Source: Paenalcaligenes niemegkensis (GTDB lineage: Bacteria; Pseudomonadota; Gammaproteobacteria; Burkholderiales; Burkholderiaceae_B). Taken from it: a DNA stretch of 63,694 nucleotides. The stretch spans positions 1 through 63,694 of the forward strand of contig NZ_JAKGCT010000007.1 in assembly GCF_022230885.1 (NCBI RefSeq), in the 5' to 3' direction. Made by a program: the position numbers and the translations under genes. Of this stretch, positions 52,724 through 61,550 are shown piece after piece (the stretch's first letter is position 1; each line of letters opens with the position of its first letter). The notes beneath the pieces are model-generated. The model did not search any database. It saw only the letters and a program-made list of their open reading frames with translations, and was not told the DNA's origin.

Positions 52724-53502
52724 TGAGATTAGCTAAAGCGGTAATGAAAGCTGCGCGTGAGCATGCTGAGCGGATGGATCCACAAGAAAGTTGTGGCGTG
52801 ATTATTACAACTGGTGGTCGTCGTCAGTATGTTGCTTGCGGCAATGACGCCAATAAGCCAGAGCAGGATTTCAAGATCAACCCTCGGGACTGGTGTATTG
52901 CGGAAGATGCAGGGGAGCCTGTTGCGATTGTTCACAGTCACCCAGGGGCATTGCCTCGGCCGAGTATGGCGGATCGCGTAGAGGCTGAGAAGCACGACTT
53001 GCCCTGGCTGATCTTAGGCCGCGATGAAAGCCATGAGTGGCTGCATCCGTGTGGCTACGTGGCGCCGCTTATCGGCCGAACGTTCCATCACGGCATATTG
53101 GATTGTTGGACTGCTGTTCGCGATTGGTATGCGCGTGAGCTGGCTATCGAATTGCCGGACTTCGAGCGCGATGATCTGTGGTGGGAGAAAGAGGATGCCC
53201 AGAGCTTATATGCGGCCAACTATGAGGCTGCGGGGTTTACGCGAGTGAGTGAGCCTCAGCGCGGCGATATTCTCATCATGAGTATTAAGACTCCGGGGCG
53301 ACCTTGCTTTCACCCTAACCATGCAGCGATTTATCTGGGCAGTGATGCCGAGCTCCGGAGTGAGGAGGCGACGCCCATATTTGGCGCTGGCCCTTTCATT
53401 TTCCATCACATGTACGGACGATTGTCTACTCGCGAGATCTACGGTTTTTCTTGGGCACAAAAGGTCGAATTGATCCTGCGTCACAAAACGAAGCGAGGGT
53501 GA
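52720..53502 (+). CDS. Tail assembly protein K (JAB + NlpC/P60)
   Basis: 260 residues. N-terminal JAMM-type metalloprotease: Glu23 in QESCGV, HSH at 72-74 and Ser82-X2-Asp85. C-terminal NlpC/P60 domain: Cys129 in LDCW and a later HAAIYLG. Both activities are thought to serve tail maturation and cell-wall entry. Confidence 0.88.
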   Translation: MMRLAKAVMKAAREHAERMDPQESCGVIITTGGRRQYVACGNDANKPEQDFKINPRDWCIAEDAGEPVAIVHSHPGALPRPSMADRVEAEKHDLPWLILGRDESHEWLHPCGYVAPLIGRTFHHGILDCWTAVRDWYARELAIELPDFERDDLWWEKEDAQSLYAANYEAAGFTRVSEPQRGDILIMSIKTPGRPCFHPNHAAIYLGSDAELRSEEATPIFGAGPFIFHHMYGRLSTREIYGFSWAQKVELILRHKTKRG

Positions 53503-53503
53503 T

Positions 53504-54088
53504 ATGGCTTTAAAAACAGTTCGACTTTACGGTGTTCTGCGCCAGTTCGGACGGGATTTCACGCTAGATGTGAACTCTCGCGCCGATGCGATACAGGCAC
53601 TGTGCTGCATGGTGCCTGGCTTTGAGAAGTTCTTGCGAAACGCCGAAAGTATTGGGCTGACTTTTGCTGTGTTTGAGGGCAAGCGCAATCTCTCGGAAGA
53701 TGACCTGGTAATGAGCGGTGGTGACGTTGACGAAATGATTCGGATTGCGCCCATCATTCGAGGCAGCAAAAGCAGTGGCCTATTTCAAACGATTCTTGGA
53801 GTGGCGTTAATCGCAGTGGGCTATTTCACCTTCGGCACCACCAGTGCTGTCGGCCTTGGATTAATGGCCGCCGGCGCTGGTGTGGGGGTCGGCGGCATGG
53901 TTCAGATGCTTTCCCCTCAGCCCAAGATGGGTGAGATAAATGAGCGTGATGGCAATAAGCCGGGCTCTGGCTTTGGCGGAGCCGTGACTACGACTGCGCA
54001 AGGCCAGCCTTGGCCTGTGCTGTATGGACGCCGTGAAGTCGGCGGCGCCATATTAAGCGGTGGCATCTACACGGAAGACCAAATGTAG
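53504..54088 (+). CDS. Tail assembly protein I
   Basis: 194 residues. Ubiquitin-like N-terminus (KTVRLYGVLRQFGRDFTLDV), then a glycine-rich hydrophobic segment (about 88-135), as in lambda gpI, which partners K and J. Confidence 0.85.
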   Translation: MALKTVRLYGVLRQFGRDFTLDVNSRADAIQALCCMVPGFEKFLRNAESIGLTFAVFEGKRNLSEDDLVMSGGDVDEMIRIAPIIRGSKSSGLFQTILGVALIAVGYFTFGTTSAVGLGLMAAGAGVGVGGMVQMLSPQPKMGEINERDGNKPGSGFGGAVTTTAQGQPWPVLYGRREVGGAILSGGIYTEDQM

Positions 54089-54099
54089 TGCTCAGACAA

Positions 54100-54134
54100 T
54101 ACCAACAAGCCCGGCCATGTGCCGGGTTTTTTAT
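54100..54134 (+). terminator. Terminator before the J gene
   Basis: AGCCCGGC-CATGT-GCCGGGT then TTTTTATT. Such hairpins between late genes are common in this phage and may tune expression. Confidence 0.7.
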
Positions 54135-54145
54135 TGCAGGACGTT

Positions 54146-57100
54146 ATGCAAATACGCGGATCTAAGGGCGGTTCGTCAAAGCCCCATCAGCCCTACATTG
54201 CGCCTGATACAGTGCGCTCGGTTGCTAAAGCCAAGCTGCTTTATGCGTTAACCGAGGGCGAAGCTCAAGGGCTGGCCAATGGTCTTGCCTCAATTAAGCT
54301 TAATGGCACCCCGCTGTATGACAACGCTGGAAATGCCAACTTTCCGGGTGTGCGCGCCGAGTTTCGCTCCGGCACCGTCAATCAGTCGTACATTCAGGGC
54401 TTCCCTGAGACGAATAATGAGATAACCGTCGGGGTCGAGTTGACGTCTGATGCGCCCTGGGTGCGTGCGGTAAATAACCCTGAGCTGTCGGCAGTACGAG
54501 TACGGCTATCTTGGGACCGACTTTTAACGCAGCAGAGTAATGGCGATGTGCTTGGTGTACGTATTGAGTACGCTATTGATGTGGCCACAGATGACGGAGC
54601 GTATGAGACGGTGCTGTCAGCCGCCGTGGATGATAAGTCGGAGTCAAAGTACGAGCGTAGCCATCGAATAGATTTACCCGCTGGCGATAGTTGGCTTGTT
54701 CGCGTACGTAGGGTCACGCCTAACGCAAATAACCTCCAGGTCTCTGACACGATGGTTATTAGCGCGGTGACTGAAGTGATTGATGCCAAGCTCCGCTACC
54801 CGCACGTCGCCTTGCTTGCTATCGAGTATGACTCCGAGCATTTTAATGGCAACATTGCCAAGATAGCGGTCGATTTGGAAGGTCGTTTAATTCAGGTTCC
54901 GACGAATTACGACCCGACGACGCGTACTTATGCTTCTAGCGGACCCGGTACGACAGGGGGCGTGTGGGACGGAACGTTTAAGCTTGCGTATAGCAATAAC
55001 CCAGCGTGGGTATGGTACGACTTAGTGCTGCACCCGCGATATGGTCTGGGCCGACGGTTAAATGCTTCAATGGTTAACCGCTGGAAGCTCTATCAGATCG
55101 CCCAGTATTGCGATGTGATGGTACCCGACGGCAAGGGTGGCATGGAGCCGCGCTATACCTGTAACCTTTACCTGCAAAGTCGCAAGCAAGCCTACGTGGC
55201 GTTAAGCGAAATTGTGTCCATTTTCCATGGCGCGAGCTTTTGGGATGGGGCGCAGATGGTAGTCAACGCCGACATGCCAGAGGACCCCTTCTACAGCTAT
55301 ACAAGAGCCAACATTATTGGCGGCGCTATTGAGTATAAGGGTACTGCAGCTCGAGATCGCCACAGTATTGCGATGGTCGCTTGGGACGACCCCGCACAAA
55401 GCTACGAGACGATGTATGAGCCTGTGGCGGGCGACATGGATTCTGGCAATATCCGTCAGCTTGAAATAGGGACGATAGGAAACACTCGTCTAGGACAAGC
55501 TCAAAGAGCAGGCCTGTGGGCGCTTAAAACTGAAGAGTTTGAGGATCGGCTAACGACGTTTCGAGTAGGGCTCGATGGCGGGATCCCACGGCCAGGCAAT
55601 GTTATTAAATTAGCTGATGAACTGTTTGCTGGCAGGGCCAATGGTGGACGCATTGCACATGCCTCTGATGAGCAGGTGACAATTGATCGTGAGGCTGTGG
55701 TTAAGCCAGGTGATCGACTCAGTGTGAACTTGCCTTCGGGCAAGTCGCAAACTCGTCAAGTTAAGTCCGTGGCCGTTGTGGATGGCCGCTCGGTCATTGA
55801 GGTGGTTTCGCCGTTTGATGAGATCCCAAATACCGAGTCGGTTTGGGCCATCGATGCTGATGATCTGGAAACGATGCTGTTCCGTGTGACGGCGATTTCA
55901 CGACCCGAGTTTCATCAGTTTGAGATTCAAGGCGCACTTCATGTGCCCGGCAAGTATCCCGCCATCGATAACGGGGCGCGTATTGAGCTCCCGCCGATTA
56001 GCGTTATTCCGCCAGGCGTACAGGCTCCCCCGACAAACGTTCGTATTCTGCAAAGCGTTAAGATCGAGCAGACGATGGCCATCACAACGATGACCATTGC
56101 GTACGATGCGGTTGAGAATGCCGTTGCTTACGATGTGGCCTGGCGCAAGGACAACGGCGAATGGGTGAAAATGCCTCGCACTGGAGGCTTAAGTGTTGAT
56201 GTCGTTGGCGTGTATAGCGGCCAGTATCTAGCACGGGTGCAGGCGGTAAACGCGATATCGGTTCAGTCCGTGCCCGCTACGTCAATGCTCACAGCGATTA
56301 CAGGCAAAGCTGGGCAACCGCCTACCGTCGCCACAATAACTACCCAGTCCATTGCTTGGGGCATTGTTGTTGGCTGGCTGTTTCCTGACGTACCTAACAT
56401 CATTGAGCGCACAGAGCTTCGGTATAGCACAACCACCAGTTTTGCCGATGCATTGCCGCTAGGCGAATACTCCTATCCAACCAACACGCTGACGCAAAAC
56501 AGCCTGACACCGGGAGCCGAACATTTTTTCTGGGCGCGCTTGCTGGACAAGACGGGAGAGCGCGGAGCTTGGTACCCGTCAGAAGATCAGCCGGGGATAC
56601 GTGGAGTGGCGTCTGCCGACGCTACGGAATACAACGCGCTAATTACTGAGCAAATCCTTGAGTCAGCCCTTGGCCAACAGATGTGGTCCGACATCGAGGC
56701 CATCCCGGAAATACAGGCCAAGCTTGATGAAATCTCAGGTGCGGGGCAGCACGATCCGGCACAACCCTATCTGAGCGGGTCGGTCGTCTTTGATAGCGGC
56801 AAGATGTATCGCGCTTTGCAGGACGTACCGGCAGATACGCCGATCACGGACATGGCCTATTGGCAGCACATTGGGGATTACGCCAGCATTCAGGGGGCGA
56901 TTGCTGCGCTTTCTTTGCAGACTCAAGAAAACACGCAACTGATTGAAGACATCGATGGCGTGGTGACGGCTACTGCCACGGCTACCTCCATAATGCAGGC
57001 AGCTATGCGTGACGATGATGACGGCGAGGGAGATCTAGCGGGCGTACTGAATGAATATGACAGCAGAGCGTGGATCTCAGAACTGCGGCGAACACAGGTT

Positions 57101-57631
57101 ACAGAAACCCAAGTAGAGGCGATCGTTCAGCAGCAGGTCGGCGTGGAGCTAGGCGAGGTGTCCGTCATTGTTGAGGATATCAGCAGGGCAGTTACCGATA
57201 TAGAGGGCGTCTTTAATGCGACGCAATCGACAAAAATCGGGGTCGACGTAAACGGCGTTATGTATACGGCGGGGTATGGCCTCGGTCTTAGCAATGAAAC
57301 GGGTGTAGTTCAGTCTCAGTTTGTAGTGATATCAGACCGCTTTGCCGTGATGCACGCGCCTAACGGAACCCCTATAGCGGTATTTACGGTTGATGGCGGG
57401 GTAATCAGCATGAACACCGCATTAATTGGGGATGCGACGATTTCGTTTCTCAAGATCATGAACGACATACAGTCGAGCAATTACATTGCAGGGCAAGCCG
57501 GATGGAGATTAGATAAAAACGGAAATTTCTTTAATAACGGTTCGGGATCCGGGTGGCGCACAGTACAAACAAGTGCGGGTGCCACCGTTTTCGAGGGCAA
57601 TACGATGCGCGTACGCTGGGGAGGATGGTAA
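54146..57631 (+). CDS. Tip attachment protein J (host specificity)
   Basis: 1161 residues from ATG 54146 with AGGA upstream. The N-terminal half is the conserved J hub (GSKGGSSKPHQPYIAPDTVR, KAKLLYALTEGEAQGL, WAL...EDRLTTFRVGLDG), followed by fibronectin type III-like segments (about 640-830) and a C-terminal receptor-binding region with DUF1983-like sequence. It should contact the host receptor. Confidence 0.9.
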   Translation: MQIRGSKGGSSKPHQPYIAPDTVRSVAKAKLLYALTEGEAQGLANGLASIKLNGTPLYDNAGNANFPGVRAEFRSGTVNQSYIQGFPETNNEITVGVELTSDAPWVRAVNNPELSAVRVRLSWDRLLTQQSNGDVLGVRIEYAIDVATDDGAYETVLSAAVDDKSESKYERSHRIDLPAGDSWLVRVRRVTPNANNLQVSDTMVISAVTEVIDAKLRYPHVALLAIEYDSEHFNGNIAKIAVDLEGRLIQVPTNYDPTTRTYASSGPGTTGGVWDGTFKLAYSNNPAWVWYDLVLHPRYGLGRRLNASMVNRWKLYQIAQYCDVMVPDGKGGMEPRYTCNLYLQSRKQAYVALSEIVSIFHGASFWDGAQMVVNADMPEDPFYSYTRANIIGGAIEYKGTAARDRHSIAMVAWDDPAQSYETMYEPVAGDMDSGNIRQLEIGTIGNTRLGQAQRAGLWALKTEEFEDRLTTFRVGLDGGIPRPGNVIKLADELFAGRANGGRIAHASDEQVTIDREAVVKPGDRLSVNLPSGKSQTRQVKSVAVVDGRSVIEVVSPFDEIPNTESVWAIDADDLETMLFRVTAISRPEFHQFEIQGALHVPGKYPAIDNGARIELPPISVIPPGVQAPPTNVRILQSVKIEQTMAITTMTIAYDAVENAVAYDVAWRKDNGEWVKMPRTGGLSVDVVGVYSGQYLARVQAVNAISVQSVPATSMLTAITGKAGQPPTVATITTQSIAWGIVVGWLFPDVPNIIERTELRYSTTTSFADALPLGEYSYPTNTLTQNSLTPGAEHFFWARLLDKTGERGAWYPSEDQPGIRGVASADATEYNALITEQILESALGQQMWSDIEAIPEIQAKLDEISGAGQHDPAQPYLSGSVVFDSGKMYRALQDVPADTPITDMAYWQHIGDYASIQGAIAALSLQTQENTQLIEDIDGVVTATATATSIMQAAMRDDDDGEGDLAGVLNEYDSRAWISELRRTQVTETQVEAIVQQQVGVELGEVSVIVEDISRAVTDIEGVFNATQSTKIGVDVNGVMYTAGYGLGLSNETGVVQSQFVVISDRFAVMHAPNGTPIAVFTVDGGVISMNTALIGDATISFLKIMNDIQSSNYIAGQAGWRLDKNGNFFNNGSGSGWRTVQTSAGATVFEGNTMRVRWGGW

Positions 57632-57990
57632 TGCCTGCAGGCCTACAAACATTCAACGCAGATGGAACCATTCAAGACGACATCACTACGCGATTCGCCC
57701 GGATTCTACATACCCAGGCAATACCTCAGTTTTATGCACAGAGCCCCGACACGGATCCTAATCAGGTATACCCATCAGGCAGCTTCAACGTGCCAGGCTT
57801 GAGAGGGTGGAATCCGTTCTACTTTTTCACTGGCGGCTCACTGCCAGCCTATTTCACGCCTCGCGTGACGATCAGTGATAACACAGTGTCCTGGAGTTTT
57901 TCGGAGATTAGTAACTATTACGAGCGCATGTTTTTGTTCGAGTGGAAGAACAACTACGGTGGAATCAACTTGCATGTAGGGGTTTATTAA
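57631..57990 (+). CDS. Tail tip accessory protein
   Basis: 119 residues from ATG 57631 (TAATG overlap with J). Mixed aromatic/beta sequence (GWNPFYFFTGGSLPAYFTPR). Placed between J and the fibres; likely a structural tail-tip part. Function inferred from place. Confidence 0.55.
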   Translation: MPAGLQTFNADGTIQDDITTRFARILHTQAIPQFYAQSPDTDPNQVYPSGSFNVPGLRGWNPFYFFTGGSLPAYFTPRVTISDNTVSWSFSEISNYYERMFLFEWKNNYGGINLHVGVY

Positions 57991-58583
57991 TGGCAGTCGG
58001 TTTTCAGGTGATGTTCCCTGGTGGAGGGCAAGCCCAGATTGACGATACCTATAGAAATTACCATCTGCGTAAAAGCGGAACGTTCTATAACGGTGACTTT
58101 GTTAACGACCCAAATCAAGCCTACTCTCCATCTCGTCGTGCACGAATTAACCTTGCCGGCATGAACAGCCCAGTTGTTGTGCTTCGCCCGCTAGGCAGTA
58201 ACGGGCAGACCATGTGCGGCATCGAGTATGGCCAGGGTTGGGCTGATGTCTTGTGTTGGTACAACGCAGTGCAAACCGCAGGGGTCGAGTACTACGTCTA
58301 TGACGATTACTCGCCACCACCGGTGAACTATGGGCTTGAAATCTACAACGCCCAAGGTCGAAGGGTATACCACTCCAACTGGCGGCGCATGCGGGTGCTA
58401 GGTATGCGGGTTATTCCGGCATCAGGAACCCCTAGCCTGACGCGTCTCACTGACTACAGTATTTCCGACATTGCCGCTCTTTCTTCAAAGTCTGGCTTTC
58501 TGATGCCTTACACGCGCATAGGAACTCAGGCCGTAGCCGAAGGGGGCAGCCACATTGGCCTACTGGCGGCATGTACGTTCTAA
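57990..58583 (+). CDS. Tail tip/fibre protein, frame ends early
   Basis: 197 residues from ATG 57990 (TAATG overlap). Beta-rich. It ends at 58583, but the -1 frame continues naturally from about 58571 (MYVLSDAAYYKSNSVLTWGT...) to 58744, so either a one-base indel truncates it or a second small gene overlaps it. Confidence 0.55.
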   Translation: MAVGFQVMFPGGGQAQIDDTYRNYHLRKSGTFYNGDFVNDPNQAYSPSRRARINLAGMNSPVVVLRPLGSNGQTMCGIEYGQGWADVLCWYNAVQTAGVEYYVYDDYSPPPVNYGLEIYNAQGRRVYHSNWRRMRVLGMRVIPASGTPSLTRLTDYSISDIAALSSKSGFLMPYTRIGTQAVAEGGSHIGLLAACTF

Positions 58584-58744
58584 GTGATGCCGCCTACTAC
58601 AAGAGTAATTCCGTTTTGACTTGGGGGACCGTCTCTCACGGCTATTCAGACGGATGGTGGGAGCCAGTAACTGGGTGGATGAACAAAGGCCCCCTTACGG
58701 TCCTTTTTGTGGACTTGGATCACGAGCCGATGAATTACTCGTAA
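58571..58744 (+). CDS. Overlapping 57-residue frame after the fibre protein
   Basis: From ATG 58571 in the -1 frame. Aromatic-rich (SDGWWEPVTGWMNKGPLTVL), like the C-terminus of a tail protein. There is no ribosome site near the ATG, which favours it being the displaced end of the gene at 57990. Confidence 0.4.
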   Translation: MYVLSDAAYYKSNSVLTWGTVSHGYSDGWWEPVTGWMNKGPLTVLFVDLDHEPMNYS

Positions 58745-58781
58745 GGGCCTTCCAGCCCTTTACTAACTTTCTTTATTTCTG

Positions 58782-58809
58782 ATCAGCCCCTTAATTGGGG
58801 CTTTTTTTA
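58782..58809 (+). terminator. Terminator before the fibre genes
   Basis: AGCCCC-TTAATT-GGGGCT followed by TTTTTTT. Confidence 0.8.
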
Positions 58810-58821
58810 TGGGACAGAACA

Positions 58822-59019
58822 ATGCAAGCAGTCACACAAATGCTCATGAACAACATGGGCCAGCGCCTCACCGTTGAGTTGATCAACGGCATGAATCACA
58901 CGATCAAAGTGGAGTTTGAAAAGCAGGTGGCGGAAAAAGCGCAACTGCAGGCAGAACTTGATGCGCTGCGCAATGAACAAGTCAATGCAGATGAACCGGC
59001 AGCAGCGGAGGGCGTGTAA
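58822..59019 (+). CDS. Small coiled-coil protein before the fibre
   Basis: 65 residues from ATG 58822. Helical with heptads (FEKQVAEKAQLQAELDALRN). Its TAA overlaps the fibre ATG (TAATG). Probably a fibre or tip accessory. Confidence 0.55.
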   Translation: MQAVTQMLMNNMGQRLTVELINGMNHTIKVEFEKQVAEKAQLQAELDALRNEQVNADEPAAAEGV

Positions 59020-59840
59020 TGTGGTATCGAACAGGAACAATATCGATTGCGGCCGACAGCCCAACCGTAACGGGCTCTGGCACTGCGTGGGTACAAAACA
59101 TACGTGTCGGTGACGGATTGCAAGGTCCGGACGGACGGCTTTATGAAGTTACGAACGTGGCGAGTGATACGGCGCTGTCTATTAGGCCCAATTACCAAGG
59201 GCCTGCAGTCAGTGGCGAGTCGTATTGGATTATCCCAGTACAAGGCTATACGAAACGCCTGGCTGATAGAGCGGGGGTTCTCTTAAATGAGTATGGCGGG
59301 ATCCCCGATCGCATAGATGGGAATGAGGGGCGGATAGCTCAAAATGAGACTCGGATAGCTCAAAATGACACTCGGATAACGGAAAATGACACTCGCATTG
59401 CAAATGCGATAGCAGCAATGCTGACCAAATCAGGCAACCTTTCCGGCCTCGCCAGCACGGCACAGTCACAGCTAAATCTAGGTGTGATTCAGTCATTATT
59501 AGGCACCGTCTTAAACACCGATAACTGCACAGTTATTGCGAACTCCAACGGTGTTGGCGTGAGACTGGTTATGGGGGTACAGGTGTGCTGGCATACGGTT
59601 ACCATGACATATACCAACCCAAGCGCACTAAGCGCTAACTGGGTATACCCAACAGCCTTTAGTGCGCCACCGGTAGTTTCGGGAAACTTGATAGATCTGC
59701 CTCCGGCTGGGAGTCGTGAGGGTCTGTTTGTACCAATCACACCCTTTTTAGGGAACGTAGGGCTGAATTGCTACAGCAACGCAGCTTGGGCCCAAGGGAT
59801 AACACTAAGCGCGCAGGCCATTGCTATAGGCTATTGGTGA
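59019..59840 (+). CDS. Tail fibre with exchangeable C-terminus (cassette 1 in place)
   Basis: 273 residues. N-terminal beta part (1-90), a run of 7-residue repeats (RIAQNET / RIAQNDT / RITENDT) at about 104-124, then at RIANA the variable cassette (about 126-273). The cassette ends with the motif NGVGVRLVMGVQVCW...WVYPTAFSAPP also seen in two reversed cassettes downstream. It should form a trimeric fibre whose tip binds the host surface. Confidence 0.8.
   Translation: MWYRTGTISIAADSPTVTGSGTAWVQNIRVGDGLQGPDGRLYEVTNVASDTALSIRPNYQGPAVSGESYWIIPVQGYTKRLADRAGVLLNEYGGIPDRIDGNEGRIAQNETRIAQNDTRITENDTRIANAIAAMLTKSGNLSGLASTAQSQLNLGVIQSLLGTVLNTDNCTVIANSNGVGVRLVMGVQVCWHTVTMTYTNPSALSANWVYPTAFSAPPVVSGNLIDLPPAGSREGLFVPITPFLGNVGLNCYSNAAWAQGITLSAQAIAIGYW
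59396..59407 (+). repeat. Fibre crossover site, direct orientation
   Basis: CATTGCAAATGC, read in frame as IANA (ATT GCA AAT GC-). With the preceding G it has palindromic arms GCATT/AATGC round an asymmetric GCA centre. The same 12-mer occurs inverted at 60257-60268 and 60703-60714. Confidence 0.6.
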
Positions 59841-59850
59841 GGATTGAACC

Positions 59851-60268
59851 CTATTTATATTTGCCTAATGCGAACATGGAAATGGGACAGGCTGAGGCGT
59901 CGGCCTCAACAAAGCCCGATCCCGCTATTCCCACCAGGACATCTTTTAAGCCGACAGTTCTTTGATAAGCCTGTATTGGATTTGTATAAAACTTACCGTA
60001 AAAGTTAGTTAAATCAAGGGTTGGTAGCACTAACGGTTTTTGGATGAACGGTGCGGGAAACCCCCAACCTAGGGACAGGTTATTAGTATTTGTAAAGCGT
60101 AGCGCTCTATCTAAAGCCCAACATAGCATTGTCCCGTCAGCAAGCTTCACGTATTCGCCGTTCGAATTGCTACTACTCTCGACAATATCTCCGGCTGCCA
60201 TGGTGCCAACAATGTCGGCGAAGGCTGCGCTTTTCAGCAGCCCTAACGTTGCCGCTGCATTTGCAATG
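59851..60268 (-). CDS. Silent tail fibre cassette 2 (inverted)
   Basis: Minus-strand frame from the crossover motif IANA (60268) to 59851: AAATLGLLKSAAFADIVGTM...NGEYVKLADGTMLCW...LGWGFPAPFIQKPLVLP. It has the tip motif NGEY.KLADGT..CW of phage fibres but no promoter or real gene start; its stop faces the stop of cassette 1 only 10 bp away. Inversion between the sites at 59396 and 60257 would join it in frame to the fibre. Confidence 0.75.
60257..60268 (-). repeat. Fibre crossover site, inverted, cassette 2
   Basis: GCATTTGCAATG on the plus strand, the inverse of the site at 59396. In the minus frame it encodes IANA in the same codon phase. Confidence 0.6.
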
Positions 60269-60308
60269 TTAGGGCTGCAGATATGCCAGTTATTTCCCAT
60301 TAACAGTG

Positions 60309-60714
60309 CTAATAATGCCCATGAGCCACCGCTGTGAAATAACAGGCGCGACCAGAGCCATCTGGAGTGTATTGCCGCATAGTTACTCCACTAGAATCTA
60401 TACCCTCTGTTGATGCCCCGCCAAAGTAGCCAGACGTAGGCCAGTACCTGCGATCGGTTTCACTGGCTGCCATTACCGTAGGAGTTCGCAAGAAAGCAGC
60501 AGGAAATACCCACGATGCATTCAAGTTCGTCGAAGCATCTTGAGTTGATGTTATGCGTGGCGACCAGGCAATTTGGATGCCGCCTGATAGCCTCAAACAC
60601 CCTCCATTGGCATTGCTGATGACATCGATTATCGACCCGGCTGCCGCACTTCCAACAACATCGACAAAAGCAGCGCTTTTAAGCGTACCTAAAGTCTGCA
60701 GCGCATTTGCAATG
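60309..60714 (-). CDS. Silent tail fibre cassette 3 (inverted)
   Basis: Minus frame from IANA (60714) to 60309: LQTLGTLKSAAFVDVVGSAA...NANGGCLRLSGGIQIAW...SWVFPAAFLRTPTVM, ending AVAHGHY. The first 30 residues resemble cassette 2 and the W.FP..F..P block matches all three. No start codon or ribosome site of its own. It would be expressed after inversion between 59396 and 60703. Confidence 0.75.
60703..60714 (-). repeat. Fibre crossover site, inverted, cassette 3
   Basis: Same 12-mer as at 60257, inverted relative to 59396; the flanking G/C extends identity with the direct site to 14 nt (GCATTGCAAATGCG). Confidence 0.6.
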
Positions 60715-60742
60715 CAATGAACACCTTTTTTATAGGAACTTT

Positions 60743-61106
60743 ATGAATATCACCCTTATCTCCAACCGGTGAGCCATACGGCCACCCATTCGAGCCAGCC
60801 CTGCGCCTCGTGCGCCAGGGCGACACCCTAATCATCAATGACGAGCCGTGGGACTTCTCCGTAATCCCACCTGGTGCGACATTGCCGCGTGAGCATTTTG
60901 ATTGCCCGTATGCAGCTGGTGACGTAGAGCGTGATACTGACGGCAAACTGCACATCACGCTGTTGTTTCCGCATGCGTCTAAGGCACCAGATGAGGCGTG
61001 TTTTCCTGACCTGATTATTGATCCGGCTGACGGCCCGATTGCGCTACCTGATTCTATGTGGCCGATACCTCAACCTGCTCCGGAGACAACCAATGAGCAA
61101 AATTGA
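60743..61106 (+). pseudogene. Tail fibre assembly-type protein, frame broken near the start
   Basis: ATG 60743 has AGGA upstream and reads MNITLISNR then stops. The +1 frame from the same place continues SPTGEPYGHPFEPALRLVRQ...FPDLIIDPADGPIALPD to 61106. A natural protein would read MNITLIS-PTGEPYGH, so about two bases are missing, or one extra, near 60762. From GTG 60810 a 98-residue product could still be made. Family: short phage proteins paired with DUF4376 fibre-assembly factors. Confidence 0.55.
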
Positions 61107-61530
61107 CCTATCTAAGCTAATCACAGCCGATGACAAGCTCAAAACGGCCAAAAGCGCTAAAGTGGCGGCGCTTTCAGCGGCGTGTGAGTCCGCAATTCTT
61201 GCGGGTTTTACTTGCGATGCGCTGGGAGAACCACACTACTATCCAACCAATTTTAAAGACCAGCAGAATTTGCTTTCATCTATTGCTGATTCTATGTTGG
61301 CGGCGAACGAACCCGATTGGACCACGCCATTTTGGTGTACTCCTGTCGGGATGGATGACTGGGCTATGCGTCCCCACACCCACGATCAAATCCAGCTCGT
61401 GGGTCGAGAGGCAAAAGCGGTCGTGCTGTCGTTAATGGCTAAAAACCTTAGTCTCGCCAAAGATGCGCAGGAGGCGATGACGCCGGAAGATCTTGATAAA
61501 ATCCAATGGGATGAACCACCAGTCGCTTAA
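61093..61530 (+). CDS. DUF4376 tail fibre assembly protein
   Basis: 145 residues from ATG 61093, overlapping the gene before. ALSAACESAILAGFTCDALG, HYYPTNFKDQQNL define DUF4376, found at the end of phage tail-fibre assembly chaperones. It should help fold the fibre tips. Its stop codon lies in the loop of a terminator. Confidence 0.8.
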   Translation: MSKIDLSKLITADDKLKTAKSAKVAALSAACESAILAGFTCDALGEPHYYPTNFKDQQNLLSSIADSMLAANEPDWTTPFWCTPVGMDDWAMRPHTHDQIQLVGREAKAVVLSLMAKNLSLAKDAQEAMTPEDLDKIQWDEPPVA

Positions 61531-61550
61531 CCAGCGGCTTTTTTTACGTC
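61515..61550 (+). terminator. Terminator over the DUF4376 stop codon
   Basis: AGTCGCT-TAACC-AGCGGCT followed by TTTTTT; the TAA is in the loop. Ends the fibre operon before the convergent recombinase gene. Confidence 0.75.

Noticed and set aside
59326..59400. Tandem 21-bp repeats, possible CRISPR or minisatellite
   Set aside because: They are in-frame repeats encoding RIAQNDT-type heptads of a fibre shaft, with no spacers.
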